Shown here: piece after piece, positions 1-8,249 of the stretch
Numbering within the stretch: the first letter of the stretch is position 1
Layout: every line of letters starts with the position of its first letter
Source of the DNA: Rhizobium sp. EC-SD404
GTDB lineage: Bacteria > Pseudomonadota > Alphaproteobacteria > Rhizobiales > Rhizobiaceae
NCBI RefSeq assembly: GCF_902498825.1
Contig: NZ_LR701459.1
Coordinates: 514,527 to 578,526 of the forward strand
DNA: 64,000 nucleotides
Reading direction: 5' to 3'
The notes under the pieces: generated by a model
What the model saw: only the letters and a program-made list of their open reading frames with translations
Database searches by the model: none
What the model was told of the DNA's origin: nothing
Program-made: the position numbers and the translations under genes

Positions 1-497
1 ATGGGCAGGCCGATCTGGCGATCGTCGCCGACAACAACGATTTCAGCCGTTACGACACGCGCATTTTCGAAGACGACCAGGTCTATGTGCTGAGCGCTCC
101 GGACCACCCCGTCGCCGAGCGGCTGAGAACGGCCAAGCCGATCGCCTTCGAAGAGGTTGCCGGTCACGAGGTGGTGGGCATCCACCATTCCGGCGCGCTC
201 GACCGGCTGCTGAGCCAGGCAGCGGCAAGCGCAGGCCGCACGCTGGGCGAACGCGTCAATGTGGAGAGCTTTCCCTCGCTCGTTAGAATGGTCGAGGCCG
301 GCTTCGGTATCGGGTTTCTGCGGGCCACCAGCCTGCATCTCCTGACGCCGACCGATGTGGTCGCCGCTCCCCTCGAAAACGACTGGGCCAAGCGCCAGCT
401 GCTGGTTGCGCATCGTCGTTCCGGACCGGTCTCGCGGTCCATGGCCTCTTTCCTCGACCTGTGCACGCAAACCTATCGGCCGACCGCCATATCGTGA
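1..497 (+). CDS. LysR-family transcriptional regulator, C-terminal part
   Basis: The frame is open at the left edge (frame 3) and ends in TGA at 495-497, giving about 165 residues of the effector-binding domain; the winged helix lies outside the window. Diagnostic stretches are ADLAIV at the very start and MVEAGFGIGFL near residue 100 of the visible part, the usual LysR effector-domain pattern. It lies 88 bases upstream of a same-strand hydroxyacid dehydrogenase operon and may control it, but the promoter and inducer are not visible. Family assignment is firm; target and ligand are unknown. Confidence 0.85.
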   Translation, partial: GQADLAIVADNNDFSRYDTRIFEDDQVYVLSAPDHPVAERLRTAKPIAFEEVAGHEVVGIHHSGALDRLLSQAAASAGRTLGERVNVESFPSLVRMVEAGFGIGFLRATSLHLLTPTDVVAAPLENDWAKRQLLVAHRRSGPVSRSMASFLDLCTQTYRPTAIS

Positions 498-585
498 GTG
501 CCGTTCACTGCATGCGGCTGTATACACAGTAAGGAATCCCTGATAGCGAGGACCCATTGCGTGATGCCAGGGGAGGATATGCCGC

Positions 586-1677
586 ATGCCCGCTTCAGAC
601 GTGTCTTTGAACGTCGATCCCATTCGGCTGACCGATCTCGTCGCCCGCATATTCGCCTCTGTGGGCGTGCCGACGGACCATGCGCGCACGGTCGCGGACT
701 GTCTCGTTCTGGCGGATCTACGCGGTGTCGGATCGCACGGCGTCAGCCGCATGCCGATCTATCTGGAGCGCTTGCGCAAAGGGCTCGTGAACGTCGCACC
801 GACGCTTGCCATTCAAGAGATCGCAGCCGCCTGCGCCAAAATCGACGGCGATAACGGGCTTGGTTTCCTGGTCGCGAAGAAGGCCATGGCCGAGGCTTGC
901 ACGCGCGCCGGAACCTACGGCGTGGGCGTCGTTGCCGCGCACAACAGCACCCATTTCGGCATGGCGGCGACCTATCTCATCGATGCGGCCAAAGCCGGTT
1001 ACGTCTCCTTCGTATTCACCAATGCGTCTCCCGCGATGCCCATCTGGGGCGGCAGGAAGCCGTTTCTCGGAACCAGCCCATTTGCCTTCGGCGCTCCCGG
1101 TGGCGACGGCACGCCGCCGGTGATCCTCGACATGGCGACATCGGTCGTGGCGCGCGGCAAGATCCGCCGCGCTGCGCAGAAAGGCGAACCGATCCCGGCG
1201 GGCTGGGCGCTCGATGCCGACGGCAACGAGACGACCGATGCGCAGAAGGCCTATGAGGGCATCATCCAGCCGCTCGGCGGACCGAAGGGTTCGGGGCTTT
1301 CGCTAATGATGGAGGTGGTCGCCGGCGTCATGTCCGGCTCGGCCTTCGGCGGCGAAGTCGGCAATCAGTATGCCGATTTCGATCGCGCTCAGGATGTCGG
1401 CCACATGTTCGTGGCGCTGAAGCCGGATCTCTTCCTCGGCGAGGGCGATTATCGCACCCGCATGGGCGACCTTGTCTCCCGCGCCAAGGGCCAGCCCCGC
1501 CTGCACGACGACCAGCCGATCCTGATGCCGGGCGAGCCGGAATCGATCCGCGAAGCGGAGCGGCGGCGCAACGGTCTGCCGATATCGGTCGAGGACATCA
1601 CGATGCTCGAAAACGAGGCCAGCCGCGCCGGCGTCGCCTTCGTTGCCGACGACCTAGCCTTGCGGAGTGCGGCATGA
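586..1677 (+). CDS. Ldh2-family malate/L-lactate/ureidoglycolate-type dehydrogenase
   Basis: A 363-residue NAD(P)-dependent oxidoreductase of the Ldh_2 (type 2 malate/L-lactate dehydrogenase) family, normal length. The conserved RGVGSHGVSR block (about 46-55, His51) and the HNSTHFG block (about 119-125, His123) are intact, as is the DGDNGLGF segment (about 88-95). The start ATG follows GGGGAGG at about nine bases. The stop overlaps the next start by four bases (ATGA at 1674), so the two are probably translationally coupled. Members oxidise malate, lactate, ureidoglycolate, 2,3-diketogulonate or sulfolactate; the exact substrate cannot be read here. Cytoplasmic. Confidence 0.88.
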   Translation: MPASDVSLNVDPIRLTDLVARIFASVGVPTDHARTVADCLVLADLRGVGSHGVSRMPIYLERLRKGLVNVAPTLAIQEIAAACAKIDGDNGLGFLVAKKAMAEACTRAGTYGVGVVAAHNSTHFGMAATYLIDAAKAGYVSFVFTNASPAMPIWGGRKPFLGTSPFAFGAPGGDGTPPVILDMATSVVARGKIRRAAQKGEPIPAGWALDADGNETTDAQKAYEGIIQPLGGPKGSGLSLMMEVVAGVMSGSAFGGEVGNQYADFDRAQDVGHMFVALKPDLFLGEGDYRTRMGDLVSRAKGQPRLHDDQPILMPGEPESIREAERRRNGLPISVEDITMLENEASRAGVAFVADDLALRSAA

Positions 1678-2636
1678 AGATCGCGATCCTCGACGACTAC
1701 CAGAATGTCGCGCTGTCGCTTGCCGACTGGGCGTCGCTCGGCACCGAAGCTTCGATCACTGTCTTCGATCGCAATCTGTCCAGCGAAGACGAGGCTGCGG
1801 CAGAATTGGCCGAGTTCGATGTGCTCGTTTTGATGCGTGAGCGCATGGCGATGCCCGCGTCGCTGATTGCGCGGCTGCCTTCGCTCAAGCTGATCGTCGT
1901 TACGGGCGGGCGCACCCGCACGATCGACATGGACGCGGCCACCGATCGCGGGATCACGATTTCCCATACCCATCCGGGTGAATCGCCCATGGCGACGCCG
2001 GAACTCGCTTTCGGGCTCATCCTCTCCGTCGCACGCTCGATACCTCAGGAACATGCCCGTGTTCGTGACGGTGGCTGGCAGGAGACGATCGGCATGTCGA
2101 TCGGCGACAAGACACTGGGCCTCATCGGGCTCGGCAAGCTCGGCAGCCGCATGGTGCCAATCGCAAAAGCCTTCGGCATGGACGTAATCGCCTGGAGCCA
2201 AAACCTGACCGACGAACATGCGGAGAGCCTGGGCGTTCGCCGCGTCGACAAGGCAACGCTCTTTCGCGAGGCCGATATCGTCTCGCTGCATCTCATCCTT
2301 TCGGAACGCTCGAAGGGAATCGTCGGCGCCGCCGAGATGGCGTTGATGAAGCCCGGTGCAATGCTGATCAACACCTCGCGCGGCGGGCTTGTGGATGAGG
2401 CAGCATTGATCGAGGCACTGACGGAAGGCCGCATCCGCGCAGGCCTCGATGTCTACAACGACGAGCCGTTGCCGGAAGATCACCCGTTGCGCCGTGTGCA
2501 GAATGCGGTGACGACGCCCCATCTCGGCTATGTGACGGCGGGTGCCTATACCGCCTTCTATCGCGATGCCGTCGAAGATATCGCCGCTTGGCGTGCCGGC
2601 TCTGCGGTGCGCGTGCTCGCGGCGCCGAAAGCCTGA
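1674..2636 (+). CDS. D-2-hydroxyacid dehydrogenase family protein
   Basis: A 320-residue NAD(P)-dependent D-isomer-specific 2-hydroxyacid dehydrogenase. The Rossmann glycine motif GLGKLG lies at about 152-157, and the catalytic triad is present: Arg236 (NTSRGG), Glu264 (NDEP) and His283 (TPHLGY). It overlaps the previous gene by four bases and is followed after eleven bases by the RraA-like gene, so it is the middle gene of a three-gene operon. With an Ldh2 enzyme upstream the unit could interconvert stereoisomers of one hydroxyacid through the keto acid; that is inference. Relatives include phosphoglycerate, glyoxylate and hydroxypyruvate dehydrogenases. Confidence 0.9.
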   Translation: MKIAILDDYQNVALSLADWASLGTEASITVFDRNLSSEDEAAAELAEFDVLVLMRERMAMPASLIARLPSLKLIVVTGGRTRTIDMDAATDRGITISHTHPGESPMATPELAFGLILSVARSIPQEHARVRDGGWQETIGMSIGDKTLGLIGLGKLGSRMVPIAKAFGMDVIAWSQNLTDEHAESLGVRRVDKATLFREADIVSLHLILSERSKGIVGAAEMALMKPGAMLINTSRGGLVDEAALIEALTEGRIRAGLDVYNDEPLPEDHPLRRVQNAVTTPHLGYVTAGAYTAFYRDAVEDIAAWRAGSAVRVLAAPKA

Positions 2637-2647
2637 GGAGATTTGAA

Positions 2648-3130
2648 ATGCGCGACATCAAGACGGCCGACCTGGTCGACGATTACGAAGACAAGGTCCG
2701 GTTCTGCGACGCCACATGGCAGCGGTTCGGCCGCCGTGCATCTGCTTACGGGCCAATCTCGACGCTTAAGGTGTTCGAGGACAACGCGCTCGTGAAACAG
2801 ACGCTGTCGGAGCCGGGCGAAGGTCGAATTCTCGTCGTCGACGGTGGCGGATCGACACGCACGGCACTGGTCGGCGACGTGCTGGCCGAGATCGGGCGCG
2901 CGAGCGGATGGGCAGGCATCATCGTCAATGGTGCCATCCGTGACGGCGAAGCGTTGGACGGCATGGATTTTCTGGTGTTCTCGCGCGGCCGTTCACCGGT
3001 GAAAAGCACCAAGACCGCTGCAGGGCACCGCGATCTGCGCGTCACTTTCGGCCAGGCCGATTTCGTCCCAGGACATTGGGCCTATATGGACGCGGACGGC
3101 GTCCTGATTGCTGAAAGCGCGCTCTTCTAG
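2648..3130 (+). CDS. RraA family protein (RNase E regulator-like or metal-dependent aldolase/decarboxylase)
   Basis: 160 residues, the length of RraA. ATG at 2648 is chosen over the longer frame because it follows GAGGAGATTTGAA and matches the family N-terminus. The core block LVVDGGGS...ALVGDVL (about 62-79) and GAIRDGEAL (about 95-103) are clear. Unlike Escherichia coli RraA, which has RQ in this position, this protein keeps Arg98-Asp99 and Gly76-Asp77, the pattern of 4-hydroxy-4-methyl-2-oxoglutarate aldolase/oxaloacetate decarboxylase relatives. As the last gene of a hydroxyacid operon, an aldolase or decarboxylase role is at least as likely as RNase E control. Confidence 0.85.
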   Translation: MRDIKTADLVDDYEDKVRFCDATWQRFGRRASAYGPISTLKVFEDNALVKQTLSEPGEGRILVVDGGGSTRTALVGDVLAEIGRASGWAGIIVNGAIRDGEALDGMDFLVFSRGRSPVKSTKTAAGHRDLRVTFGQADFVPGHWAYMDADGVLIAESALF

Positions 3131-3148
3131 GCTCTCCGGCTGCCTCCG

Positions 3149-3853
3149 TCAGGGTTGGACGACCGTGACGGAGGCCACGGGAATGAGAACCGCCAGCGCG
3201 ATACAAGCGCCCAAGAGCACGGTTCCGATGGCTTGTAAGAGTCCACGCAGTCGGCTCATTGGGCCGTGGATGGCGAACCAACCGCTGAGTGCGCCGAGAT
3301 ACCAGATCAGCCCGGTCAGAAAGAGCGTCCACGCGATCGGATTGGACAGCGGGTGATCCAACTGACCAATGACCAAAGCGATATCGAAACTGAGCGCAAA
3401 GGGGGCCGCCAGATAGCACTGGCTATAGAAGGCGGGCCGCAGCGTTGATCTTGTCAGCTTCTGGTTCTTCTGATGAACCCTCTGGATCCCGACCAGCAGC
3501 GGCAGCAGACTGAAGACGACGGCCCGAAACAGCAGCAGATTGCGATCGTCGGACAATACGCCGCCGAGCTCAGGCTGCAATACGCCGACATTCATCTGAA
3601 ACAGATGGGCGAGGACGAGCGTCAGGAAGAGGAAGAGCGGCGGTGACAAGGTGTCGACGAACTGCTCTTCCGGTGGGTCGGTCAATTCGCGTTCCGCATA
3701 GATCATCATGCGGACAGGGTGCGTGACGCAGCGCCAGAATGTCAGCGGGTAGAAGATGAGCCAGGATACGATCTCGTAGAGGAGCGCCTCCGCGGATCGT
3801 AGAAGGTTCATGAGATCCATGGTGGCCCCGAGAGACTGAAAACTGGGACGCAT
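3149..3853 (-). CDS. Predicted inner-membrane protein (Yip1-like)
   Basis: 234 residues, or 223 from the ATG at 3820, which aligns better with a short cytosolic N-terminus. There are about five hydrophobic helices: around 25-45, 70-90, 105-125, 150-185 and 200-230. The layout resembles Yip1/permease-like membrane proteins; no catalytic motif is visible. It lies downstream of the siderophore reductase on the same strand with a 58-base gap and faces the RraA operon tail-to-tail. Function not recognised. Confidence 0.7.
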   Translation of the reverse strand: MRPSFQSLGATMDLMNLLRSAEALLYEIVSWLIFYPLTFWRCVTHPVRMMIYAERELTDPPEEQFVDTLSPPLFLFLTLVLAHLFQMNVGVLQPELGGVLSDDRNLLLFRAVVFSLLPLLVGIQRVHQKNQKLTRSTLRPAFYSQCYLAAPFALSFDIALVIGQLDHPLSNPIAWTLFLTGLIWYLGALSGWFAIHGPMSRLRGLLQAIGTVLLGACIALAVLIPVASVTVVQP

Positions 3854-3911
3854 TCTGGCCCAACCCGACAGGGCATGGCAATGCAGGTCCTTGGGGTTTT
3901 GAACGACCGGA

Positions 3912-4691
3912 TCAGTCGTCGTCGGCGCGTCGCTTTTCCGTCAGTTTGGGGCAGGATGCGCAAAGTTGTCCCGGCTCGGTGCGGTAGTGGAGACAACAGG
4001 CCTTGCGAACGAGCTGCGGGCTGCAGCGTCCATCGATGTCCGTCGCGAGTGCGATATCGCTGGCACCATCGAGGTGCATGGCGGCCAGCCATCTTTGCTT
4101 GGCGGCAAGCAACGACAGGCCGCGGTCGTCGCCGGCAAAGGCGGGATGGGCCAGAAGCACGCCGAGCAGGCGGTCGGCGAGCAGACGTTCCGCATAGACC
4201 CGCTTGATCTTGATGATGCCGCTCAGGCGCCAGAACAGCGTATCGGTCAGATCCGTCAGCGACTGGGCGGTCGTCGAAAGCGCATCGTCTGGAGCGCTCT
4301 CACTGAGGGCATTGTCGCAAAACCGGTATCCGGCGACGAGCGTGCCGTCGATGCGCTGCTGCATGCGGTCGACACTGAGCCCGCACTTCAGATCGTGCAC
4401 CGCCAGCACCGCCAGGATGCAGGGCTGCCAGACCAGCATCGACCAAGAGCGGGCGGCCCAATAGGCAGGACCGGCCGCCTGATGCGCCTGAGCCGTCTCG
4501 CGGACCAGCGTGGCGATCAGTCCGGCATCGGCATCGCTGCCATCGAGATAGCCCGCCGACCAGCGTTCGATCTTCCCGTCGAGAAGGGGTGTCTGCAGCC
4601 TTGCGCGCTCCAACAGCACCTGCATCCGCGCAACCTCGTCCGGCAGAGCAGCCGCCTCGGTCGGATGGGGATGTCGTGGGTGTGCGTTCAC
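3912..4691 (-). CDS. FhuF-family siderophore ferric-iron reductase
   Basis: 259 residues from a GTG start 18 bases after the TonB receptor stop. The C-terminus carries the FhuF-type 2Fe-2S motif: adjacent Cys232-Cys233, then Cys244 and Cys247 (CC-x10-C-x2-C). Family members release iron from imported ferrisiderophores by reduction in the cytoplasm. Its place directly behind a TonB-dependent siderophore receptor supports this, and the operon probably shares the predicted RirA operator at 6844-6858. The N-terminal half is poorly conserved, as usual. Substrate siderophore unknown. Confidence 0.88.
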   Translation of the reverse strand: MNAHPRHPHPTEAAALPDEVARMQVLLERARLQTPLLDGKIERWSAGYLDGSDADAGLIATLVRETAQAHQAAGPAYWAARSWSMLVWQPCILAVLAVHDLKCGLSVDRMQQRIDGTLVAGYRFCDNALSESAPDDALSTTAQSLTDLTDTLFWRLSGIIKIKRVYAERLLADRLLGVLLAHPAFAGDDRGLSLLAAKQRWLAAMHLDGASDIALATDIDGRCSPQLVRKACCLHYRTEPGQLCASCPKLTEKRRADDD

Positions 4692-4709
4692 GGGCGTTCA
4701 GCTTTCTGG

Positions 4710-6800
4710 TCAGAACCGCGTGGCAAGCTTGAAGTTGACCGTGCGGCCCTGGCCATAGAAGCAATCGCCGCGTGCAAGGCAGGTCGTCAGGTAGTCCTCG
4801 TCGGTGATGTTCTGCACGTTGAGCTGCGCCGACCAGCGCTCGGTCTCGTAACCGACGAGCGCGTCGGCGAGCACGAAGGACGGTGTCTCGAAGTTGTCGG
4901 CGCCGTCGAGGCTGGCGCCGACATAGCGCACGCCACCGCCGAACACCCAGCCTTCGAGCTGGTTGCCCTGCGGCCGGTAAGTGACCCATGCGGATGCCTG
5001 GTGGGTCGGGACCGAAGCGAGTTCGAAGCCGGTCACCTTGTCTTCCGTATCGAGATAGCTGTAGCCCGCCAAAAGCTCGATATCGCGGTAGCGGGTTTGC
5101 GCTTCGAATTCAAAACCGCGGATCGTCGTTTCGCCGTTCTGCACGAATTCCGGTCCCGTGGGGCTGCCGACGGGATTGGGCAGACGGCGGTCCGTCTGGT
5201 CGATCTCAAAGACCGATGCGGTGAAGAGATGGGGCGTGCCGACCGGCTGATACTTGATGCCGGCTTCGATCTGGCGCCCCGTAACCGGATCATAAGTGAA
5301 GCCGCGCGAGTCCGCAGGTTGCGGCTCGAAGGCGGTGGCGTAGCTGACATAAGGCGCGATGCCGTTGTCGAAACGGTAAAGAACGCCGGCATTGCCCGAG
5401 AATGCTTCAGTCTCGACGTCGGCGGCATCGTTGTACCAGTCGTGCCGCAGGCCGAGCGTCACGAACAGACGGTCGTCGAACGAGAGATTGTCGAAGGCAT
5501 AGATGCCGGTCTGGTCGGTCTGCTGTTCCGGTCCGCGCGCCCGCGTGAAGCTGGGTACTGGCGTGCCGTAAACAGGGTTGATCATGTCGATCGGGCTGAA
5601 GGCCTGCGAATAGCTGTCGGAGCGGGTGGTCGAATTTTGATAGTCGAGCCCGAAGGAGAGGGCGTGGCTCACGGCGCCGGTGTCAAATTCGGCATTGAGC
5701 CTCGCGTCGGAGACGAAACTCTGCGCTTCGTTATAGGCCGAGTAGAGAAGCCGCGGCACGGTGTCCCCGGTCACGTTCCATGGGAACGGGTAGACCTGGT
5801 CGTAGTCCGCCGTGCTGTCCGTGTAGCGCGCCGCCACGTCTACGCTGAACGTCTCGTTGAAGCGGTGCTCGAAGAGCCCCGTGACGGAGGCGCGTTCCGC
5901 GGCGTAGCGGTCGAAATCGGGTTCGCCGAGGAAGGTGCCATTGTCGACGAAATTGCCGTTGTCGGTCGGGATCAGCGATCCCTCTATGGGCACGAACCGC
6001 GACGTCAGCCCGCCATCGTCGTTCTGGTAGAGGCCGATCACCGTCAGTTTGGTATCGTCGGTCGGCTGCCAGGTGAGCGAAGGGTTGATGAAGAGCCCGT
6101 CGTCATCCACGAAATCCACCTGCGTGCCGCTCTTCTGACCCGCGCCGACGAACCGGTAGAGGAGGTTGCCATCCGCGCTGACCGGACCCGTCAGGTCGAC
6201 GCCGATGCGGGCTCGGTCGTGCGTGCCGACTTCCACGAAGACTTCGCGCGCAGCCACTTCCTGCGGAAGCTTGCTCGTCAAGTTGACGATGCCGCCCAAT
6301 GCGCCGCTGCCGTAAAGCGCGCCGACAGGGCCCTTGATGACCTCGACGGCGGAGAGCGCGTAAGGGTCGATGCGGCTGTTGTTGTAAAACGAGAAATCGT
6401 TGCGCAGGCCATCGAGGAACTGCGGGGCGGAAATACCGCGGATCGTCTTGGAATCGACGCGCGTGTCTGGACCGAAGGTTTCGGCATAGACGCCCGGCAC
6501 GTAGAGAAGCGCGTCGGACACATCGTCGACGCCCTGGTCGGAAAGGCGCTGCTCGCTGACGACCGACACGGAGCGCGGCGTTTCGGCAACCGGCCGGTCG
6601 CTTTTGCCGACGCTGACCTGACGGATGATCGTCTCGCCTTTCGGCCCGCCCGTGGCCTGATCCGCGGAGACCGCTTCGTCCTCGACGGTCAAGGTTTCCA
6701 GGACGGTGGTGTCTTGAGCAAGAGCGCTGGTCGACAGCGAAATCAAGACGGATGCGAGAAGCGCGCGCTTCAGGTGAACACTCGACGACAAACGAACCAC
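4710..6800 (-). CDS. TonB-dependent siderophore receptor
   Basis: About 696 residues, typical for the family. A signal peptide (hydrophobic segment ending at about ALAQ) is followed by a TonB-box-like TTVLETLTV stretch, a plug domain (about 60-170, with RVSVVSEQRL-like and GPVGALYGSGALGGIVN segments) and a long beta-barrel ending in Phe, the usual outer-membrane C-terminal residue. GTG at 6800 is preferred over GTG at 6812 because GGGGA sits at proper spacing. It imports a ferric siderophore across the outer membrane using TonB energy. First gene of the unit with the FhuF reductase. Confidence 0.92.
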   Translation of the reverse strand: MVRLSSSVHLKRALLASVLISLSTSALAQDTTVLETLTVEDEAVSADQATGGPKGETIIRQVSVGKSDRPVAETPRSVSVVSEQRLSDQGVDDVSDALLYVPGVYAETFGPDTRVDSKTIRGISAPQFLDGLRNDFSFYNNSRIDPYALSAVEVIKGPVGALYGSGALGGIVNLTSKLPQEVAAREVFVEVGTHDRARIGVDLTGPVSADGNLLYRFVGAGQKSGTQVDFVDDDGLFINPSLTWQPTDDTKLTVIGLYQNDDGGLTSRFVPIEGSLIPTDNGNFVDNGTFLGEPDFDRYAAERASVTGLFEHRFNETFSVDVAARYTDSTADYDQVYPFPWNVTGDTVPRLLYSAYNEAQSFVSDARLNAEFDTGAVSHALSFGLDYQNSTTRSDSYSQAFSPIDMINPVYGTPVPSFTRARGPEQQTDQTGIYAFDNLSFDDRLFVTLGLRHDWYNDAADVETEAFSGNAGVLYRFDNGIAPYVSYATAFEPQPADSRGFTYDPVTGRQIEAGIKYQPVGTPHLFTASVFEIDQTDRRLPNPVGSPTGPEFVQNGETTIRGFEFEAQTRYRDIELLAGYSYLDTEDKVTGFELASVPTHQASAWVTYRPQGNQLEGWVFGGGVRYVGASLDGADNFETPSFVLADALVGYETERWSAQLNVQNITDEDYLTTCLARGDCFYGQGRTVNFKLATRF

Positions 6801-6843
6801 GACAATCCCCACTCAACTGCAAGGACTCCGGACTACGTAAATA

Positions 6844-6858
6844 TGAGTACTTCTGTCA
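6844..6858 (-). promoter_or_regulatory. Iron-responsive operator (predicted RirA box, TGA-N9-TCA)
   Basis: The motif TGA, nine bases, TCA reads the same in outline on both strands and lies 44 bases upstream of the receptor GTG, in the only AT-rich patch of this intergenic region. TGA-N9-TCA is the published IRO consensus bound by RirA in rhizobia, and a siderophore receptor is the expected target. A TTGACA hexamer overlaps it on the minus strand, so binding would block RNA polymerase. Confidence 0.6.
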
Positions 6859-6903
6859 ACAATTGAATCGCGGACCTGAAGATTTGTTGCGCGTGGTCCG
6901 ATT

Positions 6904-8112
6904 TCAAGCGTGCGCGGTTGCGATTGCGCTTCCTGCAGCCCAGCCGGAAGACCAGGCCCATTGGAAGTTATAGCCACCAAGCCAGCCCGTCACGTCGACG
7001 ACTTCGCCGATGAAATAGAGCCCTTCGACGGTCTTGGTCGCCATGGTCTTCGAGTTGAGCGCAGCGGTATCGACGCCGCCCAGCGTGACCTCGGCCGTTC
7101 GATAACCCTCGGAGCCGACCGGATAAACTTCCCAGTGCTTCAGTTTGTCGGCAACGGCTTCGAGTGCCTTGTCGCTCATTTCGGCGAGCGGTCCGTCCGA
7201 TCCTGCAAAGCGCGATGCGTAGGCGGCGAGACGCTTGGGGAGGATCTCGGCCAGGGCCGTCGTGATGGATCTCTTTCCGTTGGCTTTCTTGGCCGCCCGC
7301 AGGGACTCGAAGATATCTTCCGACGGGAGAAGCGCGATCTCGATCGGCTGGGTTTCGCGCCAGTAGGACGAGATTTGGAGAACTGCGGGACCAGACAAGC
7401 CGCGATGGGTGAAGAGCATCGCTTCGTCGAAATGCGTCTTGCCGCAGGAGATGCGCGCGTCCACGGCAAGGCCCGCCATCTCCCGGAAATCGACCAGCAC
7501 ATCCTCGCCGAATGTCAGGGGAACGAGTGCCGGTCGTGTCTCGACGAGGGGCAGTCCGAACTGTTCCGCGATCTGATAGCCCCGGCCGGTCGCGCCCATC
7601 TTCGGGATCGACTTGCCGCCGCAGGCGACGACGAAGTTGCGGCAATGGACGGTGCTTGCATCGGGGGCCGAAAGCTTCACCTCGAACCCGGTTTCGCGCC
7701 GCTCGATGTTATCGATCGATGTCCCGAGGCGGAGTTCGCAGCCGACCGAGTCCATTTCCGCCAACAGCATCGCGATGATGTCTTTTGCCGAGTTGTCGCA
7801 AAAGAGCTGGCCAAGCGTCTTCTCGTGGTAAGTGATGCCGTGTCGCTCCACGAGCGCGATGAAATCATGCTGGGTGTAACGGCTAAGCGCGGACTTCGCG
7901 AAATGCGGATTTCGCGAGATGAAGTTCGCGGCACTCGCATGGAGATTGGTGAAGTTGCAGCGTCCACCACCCGAGATGCGGATCTTTTCCCCCGGCGCCT
8001 TCGCATGATCGACGACGAGCACGCGCCCGCCTTTGGAGGCAGCCTGGATCGCGCACATCATGCCGGCGGCGCCGGCGCCAAGGATCACGGTATCGAACTG
8101 TTCAGCGGGCAT
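6904..8112 (-). CDS. BaiN/YhiN (HI0933-like) family NAD(P)/FAD-dependent oxidoreductase
   Basis: 402 residues, the family length. The FAD-binding motif VILGAGAAGMM is at about 9-19, RISGGGRCNFTN at about 45-56 is the family hallmark, and the C-terminal FIGEVVDVTGWLGGYNFQWAWSSG block closes the FAD site. Members are flavoproteins of mostly unknown substrate (BaiN takes part in bile-acid dehydroxylation in clostridia; YhiN is uncharacterised). It stands alone between the siderophore unit and the polyol operon, with 137 bases upstream. Confidence 0.9.
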   Translation of the reverse strand: MPAEQFDTVILGAGAAGMMCAIQAASKGGRVLVVDHAKAPGEKIRISGGGRCNFTNLHASAANFISRNPHFAKSALSRYTQHDFIALVERHGITYHEKTLGQLFCDNSAKDIIAMLLAEMDSVGCELRLGTSIDNIERRETGFEVKLSAPDASTVHCRNFVVACGGKSIPKMGATGRGYQIAEQFGLPLVETRPALVPLTFGEDVLVDFREMAGLAVDARISCGKTHFDEAMLFTHRGLSGPAVLQISSYWRETQPIEIALLPSEDIFESLRAAKKANGKRSITTALAEILPKRLAAYASRFAGSDGPLAEMSDKALEAVADKLKHWEVYPVGSEGYRTAEVTLGGVDTAALNSKTMATKTVEGLYFIGEVVDVTGWLGGYNFQWAWSSGWAAGSAIATAHA

Positions 8113-8249
8113 CGGTGCGCCTTGCGCGAAATTGGTGTCCGAGGGCAGATCGAGCTTCGCCCTTCGCGTTTGATGCGGGTTAGCAGCGTCCGGCGGAAGA
8201 CGCCATGCTCACCCTCTCGTTTTGCGGCTAGCAGACCGTGGACTCACCC

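Noticed and set aside
3966..6866. A 966-codon open frame on the plus strand
   Set aside because: It lies wholly antisense to the FhuF reductase and TonB receptor, which have clear domain signatures. Its translation is rich in Arg/Asp/Val repeats typical of reverse-strand shadows in GC-rich DNA, and no domain is recognisable.
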